This document shows, piece after piece, positions 1-11,253 of a DNA stretch of 64,000 nucleotides (positions within the stretch are counted from its first letter, which is position 1; the number at the start of each line of letters is the position of its first letter). Source of the DNA: Saussurea involucrata (taxonomy: Eukaryota; Streptophyta; Magnoliopsida; Asterales; Asteraceae); contig CM066321.1 in the NCBI GenBank assembly GCA_033807775.1, positions 236,559,922 through 236,623,921 of the forward strand, written 5' to 3'. The notes beneath the pieces are model-generated. The model worked only from the letters and a program-made list of their open reading frames with translations, did not search any database and was not told the origin of the DNA. A program made the position numbers and the translations under genes.

Positions 1-174
1 TTTTGGGTCCCTAGATGCCTGGATGGATCCTTCAACTCATAATTCACCAAAACAATAAATAATGATTTAGTTCTTAAAGTCTTACAAAAATATAAAATAG
101 TAAAAAGAAAGAATTTAAACCAGCAGTTCCATATTTCTATAATTTCCCAAATTTTAAGAAAATACGGGTGTTAC
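1..174 (-). mobile_element. Gypsy LTR fragment (5' end of the LTR, reverse strand)
   Basis: On the minus strand this begins TGTAACACC at 174, the usual start of a Tekay/Del-type gypsy LTR (compare the complete LTR at 53,190, which also starts TGTAACACC). It matches 3,279-3,442 almost base for base. The rest of the LTR lies outside the window. The plus-strand flank from 175 is also shared with the second copy, so both come from one insertion that was later duplicated. Confidence 0.6.
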
Positions 175-687
175 AGATGGTGACCGGAGACGAAGGTCGG
201 ATATGATGGTCGACGATGAGTAAAGATGGTAATTAGAAAGATGCTTGTTGTCTTGGTGGTGATGTGGATGTACTATGTACTTTATTTTATGTAAGCAACA
301 TTTAATTGTTTAATCGAAATTAAAATCTATATCAATAGCCACATCATAATAATGTTGAATTGTACACCACATAATCGGTCACGTCAATATAATAACCGAT
401 TAAGGGTTACACCTATTATCACAAGTACTAAAATGCTTGAAAAAAAAATCGTTTTAGGTACCAAGATGAAGGTTTTTAAAATAGATTATTCAAAATAAGA
501 ATGAGAATAAAGTAGCTTAACTTTTTATGCTGTTTGCTATTTATTTTTAATTTATATGAAATTGTATATCCCAGTACGAGTAATTTATTTTTGTTCAAAC
601 AATAGATCTACTTCAACCAAAATGTAAGGTTTACGTATAATGGTATATTTCTTGGTTTTCTTCAATTAATGTAAAACTAGTGTATGA

Positions 688-705
688 CACCGCACTCTCG
701 CGGTG
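688..705. repeat. GC-rich stem-loop after ACTAGTGT, first copy
   Basis: The stem arms CACCGC and GCGGTG enclose a short loop in otherwise AT-rich DNA, directly after AAAACTAGTGTATG. A second copy at 3,956-3,973 has a longer perfect stem (CACCGCG/CGCGGTG). A TACTAGT-type lead-in followed by a GC-rich palindrome resembles Helitron termini in many dicots. No matching CTRR end was identified, so Helitron identity is an inference. Confidence 0.35.
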
Positions 706-904
706 GCGAGAAAGTTCTATAAGCACCACAAATTTATAATATGAAATTAAATAAGTTTATTTCAATTCTTTTCAAAACGTAGTAGTCATTTTCCATTAAA
801 CACTTGAATCATTATGAGATTTGAGTCTTAATCAAATCGTGAAATGTTGTGTCTTGTTTATCCCACATTGGTGAGAAGATGACGAAATGGAATAATGATG
901 CGAT

Positions 905-1310
905 TATTGAAAAGAAGGTACAAAAAGAAGGTTCTTATAACAACCTCCATTAGAGATGCTTTTAATTGTAATGCAATATATATACTATATATTCAACAGG
1001 AAGAAAAATTGCAACTAAAATTAACTCTTTAATCCAAAAAGGATTAAAATAAATCATAAGTCATGTAAAAAAAGTTGGGATTATTCTTCTTTTATAATCA
1101 ACTTCATGTTCTAACATTTCAACTTTTTATCAATGTGGGATAGCCAAAGTAAACCACAATTCAATATTTGAGAAATCTCAATCCACATTGTGTCATGTCA
1201 TTTTTCATGGTTTTTGCTTTTATATATATAAAGATTGAGATGAAAATTAGGTGACACCAAAAAGAAGGTTCTTATAAAAACCTCCGTTGGAGATGCTCTT
1301 AATTGTAATG

Positions 1311-1372
<62 letters not shown>

Positions 1373-2222
1373 CATGAAGAAAATTTGTAACTAAAATTAA
1401 CTCTTTAATCCAAAAGAGATTAAAATAAATCATAAGTCATGTAAAAAAGTTGGCATTAGTCTCCTTTTATAATCAACTTCATGTTCCAACATTTCAACTT
1501 TTTATTAATGTGGGATATCCAAAGTAAACCACAATTCAATATTTGAGAAATCTCAATCCACATTGTGCCATGTCATTTTTCATGGTTTTTGCTTTTATAT
1601 ATATAAAGATTGAGATGGAAATGAGTTAGCACCAAAGAGTACAAAAAGAAGGTTCTTATAAGAACCTCCATTGGAGATGCTCTTAATTGTAATGCAATAT
1701 ATACTATATATTCAACATGAAGAAAATTTGCAACTAAAATTAACTCTTTAATCCAAAAGGGATTAAAATAAATCATAAGTCATGTAAAAAAAGTTGGCAT
1801 TATTCTCCTTTTATAATCAACTTCATGTTCCAACATTTCAACTTTTTATCAATGTGGGATAGCCAAAGTAAACCACAATTCAATATTTGAGAAATCTCAA
1901 TCCACATTGTGCCATGTCATTTTTCATGGTTTTTGCTTTTATATATATAAAGAAGATTGAGATGGAAATTATATGTGACACCAAAAAGTACAAAAAGAAT
2001 GTTCTTATAAGAACCTCCATTGGAGATGCTCTTAGTTGTAATACAATATATACTATATATTCAACATGAAGAAAATTTGCAACTAAAATTAACTCTTTAA
2101 TCCAAAAGGGATTAAAATAAATCATAAGTCATGTAAAAAAAGTTGGCATTATTCTTCTTTTATAATCAACTTCATGTTCCAACATTTCAATTTTTTATCA
2201 ATGTGGAATAGCCAAAGTAAAC
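905..2222. repeat. Tandem array A of a ~340-bp MITE-like unit (about 4 copies)
   Basis: The marker AGGTTCTTATAAGAACCT, an 18-bp perfect palindrome in its consensus form, followed by a TTGGAGATGCTCTTA-like box, recurs near 929, 1,266, 1,650 and 2,001. That gives periods of 337, 384 and 351 bp. Each unit continues with conserved AT-rich blocks up to CATGGTTTTTGCTTTTATATATATAAAG. The 384-bp unit is enlarged by a (TA)n expansion at about 1,310-1,367. The last unit is cut at about 2,222 by a gypsy gag fragment. Open frames of 60-81 codons in the array are short, recur with the repeat and have no coding signature, so I do not call them genes. Confidence 0.85.
1310..1367. repeat. (TA)n microsatellite
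   Basis: About 58 bases of uninterrupted TA dinucleotides sit inside one array unit, where sister units have only TATATACTATATA. This is a local dinucleotide expansion. Confidence 0.95.
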
Positions 2223-2279
2223 CACAATGCCTACTTTATCCCCAATCTATAAAATGCAATCCTATAGGATTTCACGAAG

Positions 2280-2800
2280 CATAACATGCTCCTCATTGGC
2301 TACTTCTACCACTAAAGCATAAACAAGGTCTCCAGATGGTACATTCAATCATTTCCAAAAAGAGTTTGCCACTTCCTCTTTTCCCCAACAACTGCCCATT
2401 CTTCACCTATTTGGGCAAGATCATATCCTATCATTTCTAACTCCTCAATTACATCCTAAAGAGTGTTTACCTTATCATTTCATACTAAGGATCTCATTTC
2501 AGCTTGTAGGCCTTTCAAGTGGGCCTTAATCTTTGTCTTCTCATCGAGGGAAAAATGTCCCACCTAGTCAAGCTTTTCTATGAAGGAACTCAAGCGGTTT
2601 ACTATCGATTGATACCCTTTCTTCATTGCTCTAAAATCATCTACAATCGAGTCCAAGGCCCTTTCATTATAGTACTTATTTGTTACCTTCTTCTTGAAAG
2701 TTTCCCATGGCAAAGTACCAATACCACGGTCCCAAGGTCGACCGGTGACATTCCACCAACTGAGGTTTTCTAGAAACCCTATAAAACCAAGCAATGTCCC
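2280..2800 (-). pseudogene. Gypsy gag fragment (Retrotrans_gag domain), broken
   Basis: The minus-strand frame from 2,794 down reads a Ty3/gypsy gag segment: a WETFKKKV...YYNERALD block, then DDFRAMKKG and FIEKLD, a stop at 2,564-2,566, and further gag-like residues (GHFSLDEKTKIKAHLKGL) to about 2,400 with more stops. It is homologous in order and wording to the gag at 55,442-56,162 (WEVFKKKV, CNERE, EEFRSLKKG, FMEKLNLVGH). The N-terminal third and everything after gag are missing. Its junctions with array A (about 2,222) and the LTR fragment on the right suggest deletion or rearrangement after insertion. Confidence 0.7.
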
Positions 2801-2879
2801 AAATGTAGAAGGTTGGGACTTGTAAGTTGACTTTCCACTTGAATCACTAGATCTAAAGGAGGAGTAATTGTTTGAAAGA

Positions 2880-3442
2880 CCCTTTGATCCTTAGCTTAAA
2901 TTCTTGACTACTAATATAACTCAGGGGAAGAGAGAAAGGAGAAATAAATGATGAAATAGATGAAGAGAAAACGGAAAGAGGGTTTGTTCTCAACAACATT
3001 AATCCTCCCAGGCGTCCCACTCTGCTTATGGTGCGGCTTATGCCGGCTTGCCTAAGTCGTCCGACCACCAACTCTTCCGTATGTATGTTTCCCCATACAT
3101 CCCTCACACAACATGCTTACACTTAACGGGTGAATCCCTTTGCACGACATAGGCATCTTGAACAAGCGTCGTGCCTTCTGTTTGTTTAGCCAATCGACAC
3201 ACGAAACATCTCAACATCCAGTAGCTTATGCATCATTTGGCACAGTCTAGGCCACCTAAAAAGCCGCTCGGCTATACTTTTGGGTCCCTAGATGCCTGGT
3301 TGGATCCTTCAACTCATAATTCACCAAAACAATAAATAATGATTTAAGTCTTACAAAAATATAAAATAGTAAAAAGAAAGAATTTAAACCAGCAGTTCCA
3401 TATTTCTATAATTTCCCAAATTTTAAGAAAATACAGGTGTTA
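2880..3442 (-). mobile_element. Truncated gypsy LTR adjoining the gag fragment
   Basis: On the minus strand it starts TGTAACACC at 3,442, runs through typical LTR-like unstructured sequence and ends in a pyrimidine-rich part near 2,900. No Met-tRNA primer-binding site was seen between it and the gag fragment, so the inner junction is probably deleted. The first ~165 bases are the part duplicated at 1-174. An 84-codon open frame at 2,853-3,107 has no recognisable product and is not called. Confidence 0.5.
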
Positions 3443-3955
3443 CAGATGGTGACCGGAGACGAAGGCCAGATATGATGGTCGACGATGAGTAATAATGGTA
3501 ATTAGAAAGATGCTTGTTGTCTTGGTGGTGATGTGGATGTACTATGTACTTTATTTTATGTAAGCAACATTTAATTGTTTAATTGAAATTAAAATCTATA
3601 TCAATATCCACATCATAATAATGTTGAATTGTACACCACATAATCGGTCACGTCAATATAATAACCGATTAAGGGTTACACCTGTTATCACAAGTACTAA
3701 AATGCTTGAAAAAAAATCGTTTTAGGTACCAAGATGAAGGTTTTTAAAATAGATTATTCAAAATAAGAATGAGAATAAAGTAGCTTAACTTTTTATGCAG
3801 TTTGCCATTTATTTTTAATTTATATGAAATTGTATATCCCACTACGAGTAATTTATTTTTGTTCAAACAATAGATCTACTTCAACCAAAATGTAAGGTTT
3901 ACGTATAATGGTATATTTCTTGGTTTTCTTCCATTAATGTAAAACTAGTGTATGG

Positions 3956-3973
3956 CACCGCGCTCGCGCGGTG
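3956..3973. repeat. GC-rich stem-loop after ACTAGTGT, second copy
   Basis: A perfect 7-bp stem, CACCGCG/CGCGGTG, has a 4-base CTCG loop. It is the duplicate of the hairpin at 688-705, which has lost pairing by point changes. It may mark a Helitron-like terminus (inference). Confidence 0.35.
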
Positions 3974-4189
3974 GCGAGAAAGTTCTATAAGCACCACAAA
4001 TTTATAATATGAAATTAAATAAGTTTATTTCAATTCTTTTCAAAAAGTAGTAGTCATTTTCCATTAAACACTTGAATCATTATGAGATTTGAGTCTTAAT
4101 CAAATCGTGAAATGTTGTGTCTTATTTATCCCACATTGGTGAGAAGATGACGAAATGAAATAATGATGTGATTATTTAAAAGAAGGTAC

Positions 4190-5525
4190 AAAAAGAAGTT
4201 CTTATAAGAACCTCCATTGGAGATGCTCTTAATTGTAATGCAATATATATACTATATATTCAACAGGAAGAAAATATGCAACTAAAATTAACTCTTTAAT
4301 CCAAAAAGGATTAAAATAAATCATAAGTCATGTAAAAAAAGTTGGCATTATTCTCCTTTTATAATCAACTTTATGTTCCAACATTTCAACTTTTTATCAA
4401 TGTGGGATAGCCAAAGTAAACCACAATTCAATATTTGAGAAATCTCAATCCACATTGTGCCATGTCATTTTTCATGGTTTTTGCTTTTATATATATAAAG
4501 ATTGAGATGGAAATGAGGTGACACCAAAAAGAAGGTTCTTATAAGAACCTCCATTGGAGATGCTTTTAATGGTAATGCAATATATACTATATATTCAACA
4601 TGAAGAAAATTTGCAACTAAAATTAACTCTTTAATCCAAAAGAATTAAAATAAATCATACGTCATGTAAAAAAAGTTGACATTATTCTCCTTTTATAATC
4701 AACTTCATGTTCTAACATTTCAACTTTTTATCAATGTGGGATATCCAAAGTAAACCACAATTCAATATTTGAGAAATCTCAATCCACATTGTGCCATGTC
4801 ATTTTTCATGGTTTTTGCTTTTATATATATAAAGATTGAGACGGAAATGAGGTGACACCAAAAAGTACAAAAAGAAGGTTGTTATAAGAACCTCCATTGG
4901 AGATGCTCTTAATTGTAATGCAATATATACTATATATTCAACATGAAGAAAATTTGCAACTAAAATTAACTCTTTAACCCAAAATGATTAAAATAAATCA
5001 TAAGTCATGTAAAAAAAGTTGGCATTATTCTCATTTTGTAATCAACTTCATGTTCCAACATTTCAACTTTTTATCAATGTAGGATAGCCAAAATAAACCA
5101 CAATTCAATATTTGAGAAATCTCAATCCACATTGTGTCATGTCATTTTTCATGGTTTTTGATTTTATATATATAAAGATATAAAGATTGAGATGGAAATG
5201 AGGTGACACCAAAAAAAGGTTCTTATAAGAACATCCGTTGGAGATGCTCTTAATTGTAATGCAATATATACTATATATTCAACATGAAGAAAATTTGCAA
5301 CTAAAATTAACTTTTTAATCCAAAAAAGATTAAAATAAATCATAAGTCATGTAAAAAAAATTGGCATTATTTTTCTTTTATAATCAACTTCATGTTCCAA
5401 CATTTCAACTTTTTATCAATGTGGGATATCCAAAGTAAACCACAATTCAATATTTGATAAATCTCAATCCACATTGTGTCATGTCATTTTTCATGGTTTT
5501 TGCTTTTATATATATAAAGATTGGA
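4190..5525. repeat. Tandem array B of the ~340-bp MITE-like unit (about 4 copies)
   Basis: Palindrome markers lie near 4,199, 4,534, 4,877 and 5,217 (periods 335, 343 and 340). These are the duplicated counterparts of array A at an offset of about 3,270. The (TA)n expansion of array A is absent. The array ends at the TTTTATATATATAAAGATT block near 5,523, after which unrelated sequence follows. Confidence 0.85.
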
Positions 5526-5579
5526 TGTAATCGAATGGTTTTAGAACAAATTTTGTGTTACTGATTATTAGACTAAATT

Positions 5580-6390
5580 TTAGGGGTGAACATGGTATGG
5601 TACCATGTTTTTTTTCTATATACCATGTACCAACCAATTACAATTGGTATACAAAATTATATACCATGTACCAACCAATTATACTTGGTACCAACTAAAT
5701 TGGTACCAACTTTTTTCGGTTAGTACATGTTGGTACGGTTTTATACCAATACCTCAAAAATTGAATTATAAATTAATTACCAATTTTTTTCGGTTGGTAC
5801 ATGTTGGTACGGTTTTGTACCAACACCTCAAAAAATGAATTATGAATTAATTAGATTGACATATTTACCGACTAGATCTAGAGGCACTAAACACGTCGAG
5901 CATTAATAGCATGTTGATATGTGTTGTACCATTTATCATTACATATACAAACATTCAAATAATCTTCGTATAACACAAACATTCAACAAGCGACAATTAA
6001 GGAAGCGACAATTAAGAAGCGAGAATGGACCATGAAGAGTGGAGGTGTAGGCGAGTTATCAAAGTTGTTAAGGATATGCGAATGAATTCAATCAACTTCT
6101 ATATATCAATTTGTATTACAATATAACAAAATGTAAAACAAGATAATTTAAAATTTTATAAATCAAAATATGTTGTATTATTGATTAAACTTTAATTAAT
6201 AAATAACTAAAACAATAAGTCGGTACGGTACGGTATTACCGTGGTACACGACTTCTAATACCACGTACCAACCAAGTTTAAATAGTTGGTACGGTATACC
6301 AACCAATTAGGTTGGTACCAACTAAATTGGTACCAATTAAATTGATACGATTGATACGAAAATTGGTTGGTTTGAGCATGAGAAGTTTGA
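5580..6390. repeat. GGTACC/TTGGTACCAA palindrome-rich element with internal direct repeats
   Basis: There are dense GGTAC, GTACC, TACCAACCAA and TTGGTTGG words on both strands in two clusters (5,590-5,855 and 6,215-6,380). A ~38-bp direct repeat (TATACCATGTACCAACCAATTA) occurs twice in 5,620-5,690. A ~75-bp direct repeat (TTTTTTCGGTTRGTACATG...) occurs twice in 5,709-5,855. The block opens with GGGGTGAACATGG, a common start of plant hAT-type MITEs, but I could not find a convincing matching end or TSD. An open frame of 77 codons at 5,605-5,838 only translates these repeats. Confidence 0.5.
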
Positions 6391-8100
6391 GCAAATAGAT
6401 TACATAAATAGGCTTATTTTCTTGAACTATTTTTCTGTTTAAAAACAGGACTGGCCCTGGCCAGGTACAGTCTGTGCGGTGGCACAGGGCATCAGTTTTT
6501 ATATGTTGTTAGCCATGAGTTTAATATATGTCCAAACCGTCAAGGTAAACTAAGCGCCCAATCAGTATTTAGTCATTTAATTAGAATGAATGGAGAATGG
6601 CATCGTGAACGTTCAAATAGCTAAGCCGATTTGTTTCGTTCTTCATCTATACGATTTTGAGTGTTTTCACACTTTCAAGGCTTGAAAGACGTTTCATTTT
6701 CAACCGACAACAACGATAAGAATTCTTAGATCAAAAAATCATTTCCCCATTCCCCATATTGCCCTCTACTTTTCTTTCTTTGTTTACTCTCTCAAATAAG
6801 ATACGAATATATCGAGATGAAGTAACGACAAGGCAACAAACACCACACATTTGTCGACGATAATTCATGTCGATGACACACGTGTTACTTCTTCTACTTT
6901 GAGGATAATGTGTTTGGTTAAATTACGAAAACCATCTATTAAATATATGGACATGTTAATAATAAATTATAAATATCAAATAAAGCATTTTTTTAGCGAG
7001 TTAACCCATTAACTTTTATTTTTCTGCATTTTCTAAATTTCATACACAATTAATATTCAAATATAATTATAATAATAGTCTTACTAAAGAGAGAAAAAAA
7101 ACAATTTTTTTAAATAAAGTAAATTTAGAATGTCGTAAAACTTCAATATATTTGTTAATGCTTTTAAGCAGTTTGAATTAGCTTATTTTACATCTTTACT
7201 TTAACAATACCAAACAAACTCCGAATTAATGGTAAAATGATAATTAAATAATTTTTAACAAAACCATCCTTAAATCACTAATATAAAACCAAACTCAAGA
7301 TGAAATATAGTTAAGTCCCTATGAGAAAACCCGATTTTTGAAAAAATATGTAAAATTTATTATTAGTTTTATATTTAATCAAATGTTAAGAAATCTAAAG
7401 GATGTAAATTTGTTGGACAGAAAATACGAGTTATGATGACACGATCTATGGCCTATTTGAAAATGGGCCGGTTCAAGACATTCACTCTTTCAATTGTTTC
7501 AAACATGGGTGGGCTTTCACATAAATTTTTAAACCAAACGATTTTGTAGCAAGTCATCAAACCGGTTATATCGGACAATAAAAGGACAGTTTAGTCTGAC
7601 CGGTTTAGACGATTTGGGCCTCTTATGGGCTTTAAATTTAAAAAACATAAATTTTATATCCAAAATAAAATTTCTACCAATATAATATCATTAAGAAATA
7701 ATATACCGATTTAAAAAGAAACATTTATATATATAATAAAAAAAAACTTTGAGCAGGATGAAAAAAATAAACAAGTCCACCAACAATAGTTGAGTTTTGG
7801 ACAAATATTGGGCAAGTCGACGGACAATTTAGATTTGAATTTTACGAACTTCATAACTTTGTCAATTTAGATAACGCGATCAACTGAAAAAATGAAAACT
7901 AAAAACGTAATGCATTTCACAAACTTTTGGTAGATTTCGAGAGACTTTTGGATTTTTCGGCTGACTTTACTTGTATTTTCTAATATCCCAGAGCATCCCT
8001 CAAAGTTTAGTGTGTGCCCCTATCAATGGTATGGTTCTTTCCTTTATTTTTCTTTCATATAGTAAGTCATTTTATTTGCCATCTTTGTTTGCTTGGAGAC
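6391..8100. other. Intergenic AT-rich sequence, no gene seen
   Basis: No open frame of convincing length or family resemblance was seen on either strand. The words GGACTGGCCCTGGCCAGG and GGCACAGGGCATC at 6,450-6,492 resemble the GC-rich ends of decayed hAT elements, but no partner end or 8-bp TSD was located. Confidence 0.6.
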
Positions 8101-8104
8101 AATC

Positions 8105-9340
8105 AACAGTTTAATTGTGGGGTGTGATAAGTGCATAATCAGACCCAATTTTAGTATGTTTTTAGGATTTTATTTTATATTATTCAACTATTTCCAGCTA
8201 CAAATTGAGTCATTTTATTTTTATTTCACTTTTATCGAGTCTGGAGCATAGTTAGTGAGTTTGATCTTGTTTTTAAAAAAATGAAGAAATTATAATAACT
8301 ATTAGCTTGCTTCATAATCCTATAACATGTGGAACCAAATCACTTGAGGAGTTATGTTAAATTCCAAGTACTTGTTCAAGATATCTTTTGCTTATACTTA
8401 AAGTTGACATTGAGTGGCTATTACCCGATGATTAATGTCTTTATTTGATTTTCTAAGAGCTTTAGTTTAGTACAAATAGTTGAAGCTCATTGTTTGTCAA
8501 ATGTGCAAACTTATCCAAGTTACCTTTAGTTTTAATCCAATTAATCATTTGAATTTCTCAGTTGCTACAACAAGTTACGATTTTCAACACTACATTTTCT
8601 ACTCACGATTTCTGCACATTTACATTTCATGCGCTTTATGTTTCTCGCAACTTTACTTTTGCGCACTTTAATATATATATCACGCACTTACTTTTATGTT
8701 ATTTCCAATTATATGAGTAAGGGTAGAGAGATTAAGGCTAAATGTACGTGGATAATTGCTTTTATCATAGCAATCGACTCCACTATGCACTTGTTGTTGC
8801 GACGTTACATCTAGTAATCTTTAACTAATTGACCCATATATGTTGTTTTACTTGGATGGAGTCGCTTTAGACAACATAAATGTTATACTTTAAGTGTTGT
8901 AGATAGAAATTATGTGTTACAACAACCTTCATAAGGTTGCAACTACATGGTGAGATAGTAGAATCTATATCAATCTTGGATTTGTATTATTACCAGCACC
9001 AATGGGTGTTCAGTCTGAACATCGAGAAAAGATCATTCAAACTAGTAATGGCATAAAAAGCTATTACTACAACATCTATCTTAGATGGTGTACCAAGGTC
9101 CTGCTGTGTACCCTTTTATCACTAAAATAACAACCTAAACTTGCAGTTAAGCTCTTTTTTACTATTGTCATTTCTCAGTAGATTGTTAGCTCAAACAAAA
9201 AATCATTTCTTTGAATTCACCATTTGAAGTCTTATTTTAAGATCAACCTATTATTGAAACTCTCACTTCACCTTGAGGATTGATACCTTGGTATTATTAC
9301 CATTATTACTTGTTTTTAGATGATATGGGATGAGTATATA
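8105..9340. other. Non-coding; possibly a decayed gypsy LTR
   Basis: From TGTGATAAGTGCATAATC at about 8,104 the sequence is AT-rich, with repeated GCGCACTT/CACGCACTT words near 8,650-8,690 and TAGCAATCGACTCC at 8,768. That wording looks like a long gypsy (Ogre/Athila-type) LTR. No primer-binding site, polypurine tract or TSD was found, so this is only a suggestion. Short open frames at 8,480-8,814 show no protein family. Confidence 0.25.
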
Positions 9341-9349
9341 TATACATAT

Positions 9350-9390
9350 ATATATATACTAGTTGTGTACCCGCGCAATGCGGCGGGAGT
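9350..9390 (+). mobile_element. Helitron-like 5' end motif (degenerate)
   Basis: TATATACTAGTTGTGTACCC followed by CGCGCAATGCGGCGGG matches the general form of dicot Helitron 5' termini (TCTNTACTA then a GC-rich box). Weaker echoes, GTGTACTCGTGCAATGCAT at about 9,507 and AGCAATGCGACGGGATGTG at about 10,360, suggest several decayed ends. No CTRR-plus-hairpin 3' terminus was confirmed. Confidence 0.3.
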
Positions 9391-9862
9391 CACAAATGTA
9401 AAGGATTTTGAACACGGTAAGGGACAAGAATCTTACTTGAGTTCCAAAACTTGACCTCCTTATATGCCCAAAATCATTTCCAAAACTGAATTCCAAATCC
9501 TAGTAGTGTACTCGTGCAATGCATTAGGATACATCCTAATTCCAAAGTTGAGAACTCGAAACGTCAATATTACATTTCATTTTATTTTCCATCCCTCTTG
9601 ATAATAATTCCAGACATGACAGAAAATTGTATAAAGTTATTAATACAGAAAATGTATATAAGTTACCATCTGAGCAAATAAGCCACAAACAAACAGTATC
9701 AAACAACCCGCTTAGATAACTGAATAAAAGTATAAAACCATGATATTAATTCATAATGCATCCGTACGAAACTACAACATTCAACTAACTTTAAATCATG
9801 AATAGCAAGACACCTGTTTCAGATCATTTTTGAATGAGTAGCTATGTTTTCAACTAGACTTA

Positions 9863-10145
9863 GGGGTCGTTTACCAAGTGCTTACCCGGGTAAGCGCTTA
9901 CCAAGTCACGGTACCATACCAATGAATATGGCAAGGACCAATAATCTTACCCGGTAGAAGCTAAGGCAAGGACCAAGAGTCTTACCTGGTAAGTGAGGGT
10001 GAATACTCTTATCACGGTTAGTGTTTATTGGAAAAATTGTTGCATACAATACCATTTTGATGGACTAAAATCTTACCCGGTATGTACGTGACAATGTTGA
10101 ATTTTACTGGTAAGTTACCCGGGTAAGCATGTAGTAAACAACCCA
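9863..10145. mobile_element. MITE, ~283 bp, Harbinger/Tourist-like
   Basis: The left end GGGGTCGTTTACC and right end GTAAACAACCC form terminal inverted repeats. Just inside, CTTACCCGGGTAAG occurs at the left and TTACCCGGGTAAG at the right, and CTTACCCGG/CTTACCTGG words recur within. Left flank TTA and right flank ATA are a near match for a 3-bp Harbinger-type TSD. There is no coding capacity. A hAT-type origin remains possible because the TSD is imperfect. Confidence 0.7.
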
Positions 10146-11248
10146 TAACTTCATTAGATCAGACATTGCATTCAATATCTTTCTCTAACTCCCTTCTGCA
10201 GCTGCAAATCCCTGTCATGCCACCATCAAAACAATCACATGTCAAATCCCTGTCATGCCAACCTCGACCTAAAAACGGGACTTATCAAACAAAAATATTA
10301 TGTAAAATTCAAATAGATCACCTAGCCTTGATGCGTGCTCATCACAGAGAACCTCACTTAGCAATGCGACGGGATGTGTAGTTTTATTGAAAACCGAGAA
10401 AACATATTTTTACATAAGGACTTAGGGAATGTTTGGTAGAAGTTTAACAATTTAGCTCAGAGTTACTTGAAGAAAAAAAAAATTGGTTGTTTGCCAATAT
10501 TTCAAATGTATAGTAATTGATAAAAGGGAAAAGTATAGAAAAACCTAATGGGCTTTCATATTATTATGGTAAGTCATTGCACAACTTTTTAAACAAATAA
10601 CTCATTAGACTCTCTGTAATGGAAAAATGAGGAAAAAAGACTCAAAGGAATTTCATGTTTTGAGCAATTAAAGGTTATTTAGTTGTTTTTTTAATTAAGC
10701 TTTGTATGGAATGAACTGTCTGCCACTGTCGGATTCGAGAGAAATGTGGAAAACCTTTGCGATCAGTAGATCGAAATCATGAAACTTTAACGGAAAGAAC
10801 CATACATTTCATAGTAAATTATAGTATTTGGCACAAGCAAAAAAGCATCACAATAATAGCAGAAAAATAGCAACATGTGATGCAAATAAAAAACAGCATT
10901 AACAACAGACTTTAGGATGTCACTCGAAATGCAATATTTACTCTTATGTGGAAATTTTGAGATATAATTATATAAATGCTAATTTGCTCACTCTTATCTT
11001 TACAAACTTACAATCTTCTATTACTATTGATCCATTAGATTCTCTTGTTTATCATTATTGCAAGGTGATTTCATAGTTAGAAACTTGTATTACTAACCGT
11101 AGAGTAAAAAACAATAATATAAAAAAGGTGATAGACCATATGCATCTAGATGAACAAGATATTGTGTTCAAAATTACCAAGTGCCATGAGAAGTGCCTTA
11201 CATGATTAAGCTATAAATAAGCAGATTAAATAAAACATTAACAGATTA
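10146..11248. other. Intergenic, no gene seen
   Basis: AT-rich sequence with only short open frames (for example 71 codons at 10,166-10,381) that lack family features. It forms the left flank of copia element 1. Confidence 0.6.
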
Positions 11249-11253
11249 GTTAC
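11249..11253. repeat. Target-site duplication of copia element 1 (left), GTTAC
   Basis: GTTAC directly precedes the 5' LTR and recurs at 36,907-36,911 directly after the 3' LTR. This defines a complete insertion. Confidence 0.95.

Larger units (their letters stand above)
1..5530. repeat. ~3.27-kb tandem segmental duplication
   Basis: Positions 1 to about 2,210 match 3,279 to about 5,450 at an offset of 3,268-3,278 bases. Shared landmarks, in the same order, are an LTR-end fragment, a unique stretch beginning GATGGTGACCGGAGACGAAGG, a GC-rich hairpin (688 and 3,956) and four ~340-bp array units. Because the non-repetitive flank is duplicated as well, this is a duplication of a whole segment and not two independent insertions. 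Unit A also holds a gypsy gag fragment at 2,280-2,800. Unit B instead ends at about 5,525 in unrelated sequence. The left edge is cut by the window. Confidence 0.85.

Noticed and set aside
1310..1367. (TA)n as a second pararetrovirus target
   Set aside because: No viral sequence adjoins it, and it is an expansion inside a tandem-repeat unit.
1573..2125. Open frames of 60-81 codons in the ~340-bp arrays
   Set aside because: They recur with the repeat unit, lack codon structure and family resemblance, and differ by indels. They are repeat shadows.
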